From Sandaracinaceae bacterium (GTDB lineage: Bacteria; Myxococcota_A; Polyangia; Polyangiales; Houyiibacteriaceae): a DNA stretch of 6,740 nt. A program made the translations under genes and the position numbers. The number at the start of each line of letters is the position of its first letter. Positions within the stretch are counted from its first letter, which is position 1. This document shows positions 1 through 5,649 of the stretch, one piece after another. The notes beneath the pieces are model-generated. The model did no database searches. It worked only from the letters and a program-made list of their open reading frames with translations, and was not told the DNA's origin. The stretch covers positions 1 through 6,740 of the forward strand of contig JAAZAH010000409.1 of the NCBI GenBank assembly GCA_012514415.1, in the 5' to 3' direction.

Positions 1-107
1 CGCCCTCGACGACCGAAAGCCACTCGAGTCGCGTATTTTCTCGGTTTATTTTCGGTCTTTCAGGTATACCCCACTCTACAAGCTCCGCCGACTGGAGCGA
101 CCGAGAG
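1..107 (+). promoter_or_regulatory. Upstream region of the amino acid permease: inverted repeat, weak -10, RBS
   Basis: This leader has no supported gene. It holds an 8-bp perfect inverted repeat, GACCGAAA at 11-18 and TTTCGGTC at 50-57, flanking an 8-bp palindrome ACTCGAGT at 22-29. The right arm is followed by a short T run, so the structure could be an operator or the terminator of a gene to the left. TATACC at 65-70 is a weak -10 candidate without a convincing -35. GGAG at 94-97 lies 10 nt before the ATG at 108 and is an acceptable ribosome binding site. The stretch is visibly richer in A and T than the genes around it. The promoter call is tentative. Confidence 0.3.
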
Positions 108-1709
108 ATGTCATTCGCTAGAAAACCGCTCGACCTCGTCCTTCGTGAAGCGACCGATCCCAATATCGACAGCCGACCCGCGCTGAATCGGAGCCTCACG
201 GCCTTTCATCTCACGATGCTCGGCATTGGAGGCATCATCGGCGCTGGAATCTTCTCGCTTACAGGGACGGCAGCGTATGAGTTTTCGGGGCCAGGGATCG
301 CGTATTCCTTTGCCATTGGAGGGCTCCTTTGCACCTTTGCCGGACTCTGTTATGCGGAGCTTGCGGCCATGATCCCCGTCGCGGGCTCGGCTTATACCTA
401 CGCCTACACGACGCTCGGTGAATTCGTCGCTTGGATCATCGGCTGGGATTTGATCCTTGAGTATACGTTCGGTGCCGTTGTGGTCGCGATTGCGTGGAGC
501 GGCTATTTTGTCGAGCTTTTTGGCTCGCTCGGCATCCCGATTCCGGACGCTGCCATCGTCTACTGCGCGGGACCCTTCGAGACCGTCACCCTCTCGGATG
601 GGAGCACACGCAATGGAATCGTGAACCTCCCTGCGAGCCTTGTGGCGGTTTTCGCTGCCTCGGTGCTTTATCGCGGCATCCGCGAGAGCGCGTGGGTCAA
701 CAACCTGATCGTCTTCCTCAAAGTCGGGATCATCCTAATCTTCATCCTTCTCGGCATGGGTGTTGTAAGCGGCGAAAATCTCATCGCCAATCCATCCGCC
801 AGCGGGTTGAGCCAGCTCGTTCCGCCCGTGACAGCGATTGCCGAAAGTGATTGGACCGCGCTCGATCGGCTCCTTCACTCGCTTTTCGGCATCGAGCCGA
901 GTCGTTATGGCTGGGGCCTCGGCGGCGTTCTTACAGGCGCGGGCGTCGTCTTCTTCGCCTATATCGGCTTCGACGCCGTGAGCACGATGGCGCAGGAGAC
1001 GAAGAACCCCCAACGAGCGCTTCCGATTGGGATCCTCGGCTCGCTCGCCATCTGCACGCTCCTTTACATCCTCGTCTCGATCACGCTGACGGGTGTGGCC
1101 CATTATAGCGAGCTGGGCGTCCCCGCGCCGATCGCACTCGGGATCGATCGCATCGCCTCATTGCGAGGCTTTTCAGATGGAGCCTCCGCCGCTTTCACGG
1201 CGTCGGTGAAGCTCGGGGCGCTCGCGGGCCTTACGAGCGTGATCCTCGTCCTGATGCTCGGACAGACGCGCGTCTTTTATGCGATGGGCAGCGATCATCT
1301 CCTTCCGTTCTTCGATCGCACGCATCCGCGTTTTCATACGCCGCATATCGCAACCTTCGTGACGGGCTCCTTTGTCGCCATCGCCGCCGCCATCCTCCCG
1401 ATGTCGCTTGTCGGTGAGCTCGTCTCCATTGGGACGCTCCTTGCCTTTTTGATCGTCTGCCTCGCCGTGCCCGTGCTTCGAAAACGCGCTCCTGACGTTC
1501 CGCGTGGATTCAAAGTGAAGGCTCCCTTGCTTATCGGTCTGCTCGGCGCGAGCGCGTGTCTCTTCGTCATGATCGGCCTTCCTGCAGACACTTGGCTGCG
1601 CCTCATCATCTGGCTCGCCCTTGGCATGATCCTCTATTTCACCTATGCCCGAAGGCATTCGAAGCTCCGCCGGCTCCGTCTTGACGGAGAGTCGGCCGAA
1701 CACGGATGA
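108..1709 (+). CDS. APC-superfamily amino acid permease (cationic amino acid transporter type)
   Basis: Predicted inner-membrane secondary transporter importing amino acids, by family with proton coupling or exchange. The 533-residue protein has about 12-13 hydrophobic segments, roughly at 33-53, 62-86, 101-140 (two), 171-188, 197-219, 271-290, 305-331, 366-390, 413-432, 435-457, 472-490 and 495-514. The first helix carries the broken-helix substrate motif GIGGIIGAGIF (39-49). The helix and loop FFAYIGFDAVSTMAQETKNP (282-301) is the signature of the CAT/YfnA branch. The pre-helix segment ALNRSLTAFHLTMLGIG also matches that branch. Two hydrophilic loops, about 141-170 and 222-268, are longer than in the shortest bacterial relatives. 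The ATG at 108 is preceded by GGAG and begins a typical charged N-tail. The substrate cannot be fixed from sequence. Its stop overlaps the next gene by ATGA, so the two are probably cotranscribed. Family confidence is high. Confidence 0.93.
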   Translation: MSFARKPLDLVLREATDPNIDSRPALNRSLTAFHLTMLGIGGIIGAGIFSLTGTAAYEFSGPGIAYSFAIGGLLCTFAGLCYAELAAMIPVAGSAYTYAYTTLGEFVAWIIGWDLILEYTFGAVVVAIAWSGYFVELFGSLGIPIPDAAIVYCAGPFETVTLSDGSTRNGIVNLPASLVAVFAASVLYRGIRESAWVNNLIVFLKVGIILIFILLGMGVVSGENLIANPSASGLSQLVPPVTAIAESDWTALDRLLHSLFGIEPSRYGWGLGGVLTGAGVVFFAYIGFDAVSTMAQETKNPQRALPIGILGSLAICTLLYILVSITLTGVAHYSELGVPAPIALGIDRIASLRGFSDGASAAFTASVKLGALAGLTSVILVLMLGQTRVFYAMGSDHLLPFFDRTHPRFHTPHIATFVTGSFVAIAAAILPMSLVGELVSIGTLLAFLIVCLAVPVLRKRAPDVPRGFKVKAPLLIGLLGASACLFVMIGLPADTWLRLIIWLALGMILYFTYARRHSKLRRLRLDGESAEHG

Positions 1710-2662
1710 AGTTCGGAAGAGTGAGGGATGCGGCGGCGCTCGATGCGATTGAGTTCTCGCTCCCGGGCCTCGACGACGAAGAAGAAAAAGCGCAACTCAG
1801 CCGCATCGAACGCGCAGCCCGAAGGCGCGGAAGCGGGCGTCATCCAACGACGATCCGCGTCGGCCTTCCGATCTTTAGCGAGCCCCGTTGGATTGGCCGC
1901 CTTTATCCCCCTGGAACGGCGAGCGGACAATTTCTTGAGGAATATGCGAAGGCGTTTGGCGTCGTCGAGGTGAGCTCCACGTTCTACGCGCTCCCACCCA
2001 TCGAGCAATTGACGCGCTGGCGCAATTCCTCGGGACGCGAGTTCCGGTTTATCCCGAAATTTCCTGCGTCCATCAGCCGCTCGATCGGGAGGCGGCTCGA
2101 TCTCCGCGATCTCGAGCCGTTCCTCGAGAGGGTCGAGGCGCTCCAACCCAAGCTCGCACAGACCTTTATTCAGCTCCCGCCTGACCGAGGCCGGAGCGCG
2201 CTCAGAGACCTCGAAATTTTGCTCGCGTCGCTTCCGCGCGGCATCCATCCCGCCGTCGAATTTCGGCACCCTTCGTTTTTTCGCGGGCAGCGCCTCCTCC
2301 CCGACGTGATCGACTTACTCGCGGAGCATCGCTCGGCGGCTGTGATCACCGATACGGCGGGCTTTCGGGAGCTTGCACATGTCAGCGTTTCGAGCCTCCG
2401 CACGTTGATTCGCTTCGCGGCAAGCGACGGGCATCCAAGCGATCGGATCCGCCTGTCGCATTGGGCAGCGCGAATCGCGCGCTGGCATCAGGCCGGGATG
2501 CAGCAGATCGACATGACCATCCACGCCGAAGATCCCATCGCCGAGATCGAGCTCGCCTCGAGCTTCGTCGAGCTTCTCAATCAGGCGCTCCTCCGCCAAG
2601 GAAGCGCGCTTCAGATTCCCGTGCCGCGGCTCTACCACCGGCTCCAAACCGAGCTCTTTTAG
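1706..2662 (+). CDS. DUF72 (YecE-like) TIM-barrel protein
   Basis: A soluble 318-residue protein of the DUF72/YecE family, whose biochemical role is unknown; the fold is a TIM barrel. Family landmarks appear in order: IRVGLPIFSEPRWIGRLYPP (50-69), VEVSSTFYALP (87-97), FRFIPKFPASIS (113-124), TFIQLPP (153-159), AVEFRHPSFF (183-192), AVITDTAG (212-219) and HPSDRIRLSHWAARIARW (243-260). The usual GTSGWS of the first strand is replaced by GLPIFS, and the HPSD segment points to a subfamily I associate from memory with Bacteroidota-type members. Residues 1-48 are an extra charged stretch before the barrel. The ATG lies in the ATGA overlap with the permease stop, which argues for translational coupling; a GTG at 1721 is an alternative start. 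The gene converges on the lipoprotein at 2699 with a 36-bp gap. Any link to amino acid transport is inferred from position only. Confidence 0.88.
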   Translation: MKFGRVRDAAALDAIEFSLPGLDDEEEKAQLSRIERAARRRGSGRHPTTIRVGLPIFSEPRWIGRLYPPGTASGQFLEEYAKAFGVVEVSSTFYALPPIEQLTRWRNSSGREFRFIPKFPASISRSIGRRLDLRDLEPFLERVEALQPKLAQTFIQLPPDRGRSALRDLEILLASLPRGIHPAVEFRHPSFFRGQRLLPDVIDLLAEHRSAAVITDTAGFRELAHVSVSSLRTLIRFAASDGHPSDRIRLSHWAARIARWHQAGMQQIDMTIHAEDPIAEIELASSFVELLNQALLRQGSALQIPVPRLYHRLQTELF

Positions 2663-2698
2663 CAGCGCGTGCGCGCGATCACCTCGCCCCGAGCGAGC

Positions 2699-3139
2699 TC
2701 AACGTGCGTCGATTGGCGCGCATGCCCCGCCGCGCCCGCAGCTCGTCTCCTCAGTGCAACTAAACACCCCAACACACTCCTCGAAGAGGTGGATGGTATG
2801 CCGAATCGAGGCGCCCTCTTCAAAAGGAATCCGGACGCGCGCTTCGATGCGTCTCATTCCATCCAATCGGCCGATCACCTCGATTAAAATCGGCCCAGCG
2901 GCCTCGGCTTCTTCGAACAGGCCGATGGTTTTCGGGAACGCGCCCGCTTCGATGTCGGTGGAAGCCACGCGGGGCTCGCTGCGACCGTCATCCGCAATAA
3001 GCTCAAGATGATCGATCATGGCCTCGACACCGGGATCGGCATCGATGGTGAGGATGATTTCGGTCGGAGCCTCACCGCAAGCGAGGAGCGCGGCAAGGAT
3101 TGGAAGCGAAAGACCGCTGAAAAAAATGCGCTTTACCAT
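2699..3139 (-). CDS. Small lipoprotein with C-terminal four-cysteine motif
   Basis: A predicted 146-residue lipoprotein of unknown function. The signal peptide has basic residue K3/R4, a hydrophobic core and the lipobox LLAC with Cys21 as the lipidated residue, so it should be exported and membrane-anchored. The mature part is acidic and looks beta-rich, with strand-like segments such as TEIILTID (26-33), HLELIAD (44-50), ILIEVIG (84-90) and IEARVRIPF (98-106). It ends in four cysteines at 122, 128, 134 and 140, each exactly six residues apart. I chose the ATG at 3139 rather than the in-frame start at 3256, because the longer form adds about 39 Arg-rich residues ahead of an ordinary signal peptide. 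The start overlaps the stop of the upstream TPR protein by seven bases (ATGGTAA), indicating translational coupling. The overall pattern resembles small lipoproteins common in Myxococcota; that comparison is from memory. Confidence 0.8.
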   Translation of the reverse strand: MVKRIFFSGLSLPILAALLACGEAPTEIILTIDADPGVEAMIDHLELIADDGRSEPRVASTDIEAGAFPKTIGLFEEAEAAGPILIEVIGRLDGMRRIEARVRIPFEEGASIRHTIHLFEECVGVFSCTEETSCGRGGACAPIDAR

Positions 3140-3921
3140 CGAAGCTGTCCGGGCTGGAGATCGCCGACGAAGGGATCGGGCTTCGCTTCGATGCCGAGCC
3201 CGACCCCGAGCCCGACGCCCACCAAAACGGCGGCGCCGACGCCGATCCAGATCCACTTATTTTTGACACGAGCCGGGCGATCGCGCTCGACCGGTTGGGG
3301 CGTGGCGACAACAGGCTCGGCTTTGGTTTCGGCCGGTTGCGAGAGGTCGAAATGGAGCGGATCGCTCGCGGAAAGCGTGACGCGGAGCTCTGAACCGGCA
3401 CGCATCTCGACGCGCCGCCTCGAGAGGATCCGTCCGCCCCGGAAAGTTTCGATAAGATGAAGGCCGGCGCTCATCAGATAGCCTCGCTCGTAGTTGTCTG
3501 GCCCGATTGCATAGCCGTCGATAAGGATCGCCTCGGTCGTACTCGGCGCGTCGAAATAAATGCGTCCGCCTTGACCTTCCATCTCCATCATGAGACCGAC
3601 GGCTTCCGCCTTGAGCTCCTCGGAGGTCTCTTCATCGAGGAGGAGACTCTCGGCAAGATCTTCGGCTTCGGGGAAGTCGCCATGCCGCATCAGCACCATC
3701 GCGAGGTTGTACCTTACGGGCGGAGCGGGCATCACCTCCATCACCTCGCGGAAGGCTTGAATCGCCCTCTCCCAGCGCCCTTCCTCGGCAAGTTCGACAC
3801 CCAGCGCGAAGGTCTCACGCGCCTTTTGCAGCTCGGCTTCTGACGGGGAATCTGCGAGTGTACTTAATGGAATACCTGTTATCATCAGGATGATCGCAGC
3901 GAGGTAGTGACGTCTCATCAT
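3133..3921 (-). CDS. Periplasmic TPR protein with PEGA-like domain and C-terminal membrane helix
   Basis: A 262-residue exported protein of unknown specific role. The N-terminus has a signal peptide: MMRRHYLAAIILMITG, then LSTLA-DS as a likely cleavage site near residue 23. Two TPR-like helical hairpins follow at about 32-65 and 66-98 (AEEGRWERAIQAFREVM; VRYNLAMVLMRHGDFPEAE). Residues 119-185 form a PEGA-like beta domain (GGRIYFDAPSTTEAILIDG, then an AGLHLIETFRGG element). A proline-containing charged linker leads to a membrane helix at 223-244 with the Gly-repeat GVGLGVGLG (235-243), and the protein ends 18 residues later in GQLRW. By topology, the TPR and PEGA parts are periplasmic and the short tail is cytoplasmic. 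An in-frame ATG at 3939 would add six residues including an Asp before the signal peptide and leave 5 bp to the divergent gene, so 3921 is preferred; neither start has a clear RBS. It is cotranscribed with the downstream lipoprotein. This TPR/PEGA/C-terminal-helix layout is typical of Myxococcota. Confidence 0.85.
   Translation of the reverse strand: MMRRHYLAAIILMITGIPLSTLADSPSEAELQKARETFALGVELAEEGRWERAIQAFREVMEVMPAPPVRYNLAMVLMRHGDFPEAEDLAESLLLDEETSEELKAEAVGLMMEMEGQGGRIYFDAPSTTEAILIDGYAIGPDNYERGYLMSAGLHLIETFRGGRILSRRRVEMRAGSELRVTLSASDPLHFDLSQPAETKAEPVVATPQPVERDRPARVKNKWIWIGVGAAVLVGVGLGVGLGIEAKPDPFVGDLQPGQLRW
3861..3885 (+). promoter_or_regulatory. AT-rich patch inside the TPR gene, candidate promoter for the kinase-like gene
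   Basis: This is the most AT-rich run in the centre of the window, inside the signal-peptide codons of the opposite-strand TPR gene and 60-84 bp before the kinase-like ATG at 3945. It includes TATCAT (3880-3885), a plausible -10; TGTACT (3859-3864) is a poor -35 at 15-bp spacing. The kinase-like gene has almost no free upstream DNA, so its promoter should lie about here. The call rests on composition and position only. Confidence 0.25.
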
Positions 3922-3944
3922 CAGGGAAGTACCATCCATCGAAA

Positions 3945-5531
3945 ATGGCCGATAGAATCAACGAACGATTTCAGCTCGAGCGAGCGATTGAAGAGAGCCC
4001 CGAGGGGGTTTGGTATCGCGGAACCGACGAGAAGACGCAAAAAGCTGTCTTGATCGCGACGCTCACGCCTGCGGCCGATGAGTGGACGCGCGAGGGCTTC
4101 GAGAAATTTCAGGAGCTGGGCAGGCGAGTAAGTCATCCGGCGATCGCACGGTTCGTTGAATCCGGGCGCACGGCGGATGATAGCGCATATCTCGTGATCG
4201 ATCTCCCTTCGGGTCCGACGCTCGCGGATCGACTGCTCATCACGCCGCCGCTCACGGCGCATGAGCTGGTCCGAATGAGCATCAGCCTCCTCGATGGACT
4301 TCAGGCCGCGCATCGGCAGGGCATCGTGCACGGAGACATCGAGCCAGGCGCCATCCTCGTCACGGGCGAAGGACGCGCCACGCTCACGCGTTTCGGTCTG
4401 AACCGCGCGGCGGCAATCGCACGGCGCATCCCGAGCTTCGATGGGGTCAAACTCGCGCGTTCGAAGCGCATGGCCGCCCCCGAGATCCTTGCAGGGGAAC
4501 AGCCCACGGTCGCTAGCGATCTCTACAGCATCGGGGCCATTCTCTACGAAGCGCTCGCTGGAAAGGGGCATCGCGCGGAGCCCTCGCCTGACGCAGAGCC
4601 CCTCGGCCTCCGTGAAGTCCGCCCGCAGGTGCCTGGAGCGCTCGCCGAGGTCGTCGATCGACTTCTTTCGAACGATCCCTCCGCGCGTCCGGATTCGGCA
4701 TCGACGGTAAGGCGCGAGCTCACCCAGGCCATGATGAAGGCGCCGACGATCGCGAAGCTCAAGGTCGCGACCGCGATCGAGGAGCCGACGCCCGAACCCA
4801 CGCAGCAGCTCAATATCGACGATCTCGAGCAAGAGATGGGGTACGGGCCGATCGGCGAGGAGAGCGCGACACCGCCCGCCACAGCACCGGAAGCGGACGG
4901 CGAGCTTCAGGCCGGGTCCGAGCGGACCACCGTCGAGATTGCCGATGACGCCGCATCGCTCGCGCGCCGAGACGCGGGCGACTCGGACGCTGCTCGAGAA
5001 GCGGCGCCCGCTCAAGCGCCCGCGCGCGCGGAGAGCGGTGCGGATGGGGGCCCCGCAAAGAAGCGGGCGGCCCTTATCGCCATCGCGATCCTCGTCCTCA
5101 TCGTACTCGGGCTCGTCTTCGCGATGAGCGGAGGCGACGATGAGGTGCCGCCGGTCGCGCCCGAACTCCAAGACGAGAAGGTAGGCGAGACCATCGAGCC
5201 CTCGAGAGCCGCGGAAGAGACCAAGGCTGGCGCTGCCGGGGCCTCAAACGAAGCGTCCGAGGGCGACAAGGCCGGCACGCCCGATGCCGAGGCCGCCCAA
5301 AAGGCTGAAGCGGCCGAAGACGCCAGCGAGGTCACCGAGGCGAATAAAGCGGAAGCGCCGAAGCCGGAAGAGCCGAAAGTCGAGGCGCCGCCCGCGAAAA
5401 ACACGAGCACGATGCGAAGCAGCACCGCCATGAGCGCGACGAGCATGAGCACGACAAGCACGAACAGCACGAGCATGACTTCGACTTCGATGAGCAGCTC
5501 GGGCGGCCTCAAGACCAACCCAGGCTTCTGA
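3945..5531 (+). CDS. Transmembrane Ser/Thr pseudokinase with disordered periplasmic Ser/Thr/Met-rich tail
   Basis: A 528-residue protein with a Hanks-type Ser/Thr kinase fold at about 5-262, probably catalytically dead. Fold landmarks remain: HPAIARFVESG (64-74), HGD (129-131) for HRD, FG (150-151), APE (178-180), SDLYSIGAILYEALAG (191-206) and the ARPD Arg248. The ATP and catalytic residues are changed: the glycine loop reads SPEGVWYRG (18-26), the VAIK lysine is Ala38, the helix-C Glu position is Phe55, the HRD+2 Lys is Glu133, the Asn is Ala136, and the DFG Asp is Arg149. The HRD Asp131 persists. Residues 263-371 form an acidic, low-complexity linker. KKR (372-374) precedes a single membrane helix (about 375-394) and GGDDE follows, giving a cytoplasmic N-domain. 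The periplasmic part is Ala/Glu/Lys/Pro-rich (400-485) and then Ser/Thr/Met-rich (487-519). The start at 3945 has AGGGA 17 nt upstream, which is a poor RBS. It diverges from the TPR gene. A non-ATP scaffold or sensor role is inferred. Confidence 0.88.
   Translation: MADRINERFQLERAIEESPEGVWYRGTDEKTQKAVLIATLTPAADEWTREGFEKFQELGRRVSHPAIARFVESGRTADDSAYLVIDLPSGPTLADRLLITPPLTAHELVRMSISLLDGLQAAHRQGIVHGDIEPGAILVTGEGRATLTRFGLNRAAAIARRIPSFDGVKLARSKRMAAPEILAGEQPTVASDLYSIGAILYEALAGKGHRAEPSPDAEPLGLREVRPQVPGALAEVVDRLLSNDPSARPDSASTVRRELTQAMMKAPTIAKLKVATAIEEPTPEPTQQLNIDDLEQEMGYGPIGEESATPPATAPEADGELQAGSERTTVEIADDAASLARRDAGDSDAAREAAPAQAPARAESGADGGPAKKRAALIAIAILVLIVLGLVFAMSGGDDEVPPVAPELQDEKVGETIEPSRAAEETKAGAAGASNEASEGDKAGTPDAEAAQKAEAAEDASEVTEANKAEAPKPEEPKVEAPPAKNTSTMRSSTAMSATSMSTTSTNSTSMTSTSMSSSGGLKTNPGF
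5400..5501 (+). repeat. Low-complexity AGC/ACG/ATG codon tract encoding the Ser/Thr/Met tail
   Basis: This stretch encodes residues 486-519 of the pseudokinase. Of residues 487-519, 24 are Ser or Thr and five are Met (490, 496, 501, 511, 516); only Arg491, Ala495, Ala498 and Asn507 differ. At the DNA level it is built from irregularly repeated AGC, ACG and ATG triplets with hexamers such as AGCACG recurring. The repeat is imperfect, so it looks like an old expanded microsatellite-like tract kept in frame. The opposite strand reads as a hydrophobic Val/Leu-rich shadow, which is a codon artefact. Confidence 0.7.
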
Positions 5532-5548
5532 AGCTTCTGAAGCTTCTG
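5522..5548 (+). repeat. Three tandem 9-bp units across the pseudokinase stop codon
   Basis: Three adjacent 9-bp units, AGGCTTCTG, AAGCTTCTG and AAGCTTCTG, differ at one base. The kinase stop TGA (5529-5531) spans the first junction, and the second junction gives another in-frame TGA (5538-5540). Each junction makes the palindrome GAAGCTTC, so 5530-5546 is a near-perfect inverted repeat around 5538 that could fold into a small hairpin just after the stop. Confidence 0.85.
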
Positions 5549-5571
5549 TAGCGAGGAATCACGCCCCACGT

Positions 5572-5592
5572 CGCCCGGTGCTCCTTCGGGCG
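5572..5592. terminator. GC-rich hairpin between convergent genes, possible bidirectional terminator
   Basis: CGCCCG (5572-5577) pairs with CGGGCG (5587-5592) around a 9-nt loop. It lies in the 118-bp gap between the kinase-like gene and the convergent lipoprotein gene, where a terminator for both is expected. No T run follows on either strand, so intrinsic termination is not demonstrated. The rest of the gap, apart from the 9-bp repeats, shows no gene. Confidence 0.3.
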
Positions 5593-5649
5593 GCGCGCAC
5601 GATGGAGCGCGGGGCCTCGTTTACGCGTGCAAATCTTCGCGGAGTCTCT

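Noticed and set aside
1643..2269. 208-codon minus-strand open frame opposite the permease-DUF72 junction
   Set aside because: The opposing DUF72 frame has clear family motifs, and this one is a charged low-information shadow.
2663..2698. Terminator between DUF72 and the lipoprotein gene
   Set aside because: Only very short stems (GCGC at 2665-2676; CTCG/CGAG at 2683-2693) without a T run; not enough for a call.
3170..3240. Tandem repeat of GAGCCCGACCC-like units
   Set aside because: It is explained by the Gly/Val/Leu codons of the TPR protein's membrane helix on the minus strand.
3140..3256. N-terminal extension of the small lipoprotein to an ATG at 3256
   Set aside because: It would place about 39 Arg-rich residues before a normal signal peptide and overlap the TPR gene deeply; the ATG at 3139 gives a proper lipoprotein signal.
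3921..5171. 416-codon minus-strand open frame
   Set aside because: It is antisense to the kinase-like gene, Arg-rich and without domain signals, as expected for a shadow frame in high-GC DNA.
5012..5569. Minus-strand open frame with a long hydrophobic Val/Leu stretch, resembling a membrane protein
   Set aside because: It lies antisense to the pseudokinase tail; the hydrophobic run is the reverse complement of the Ser/Thr/Met codons and it has no family motif.
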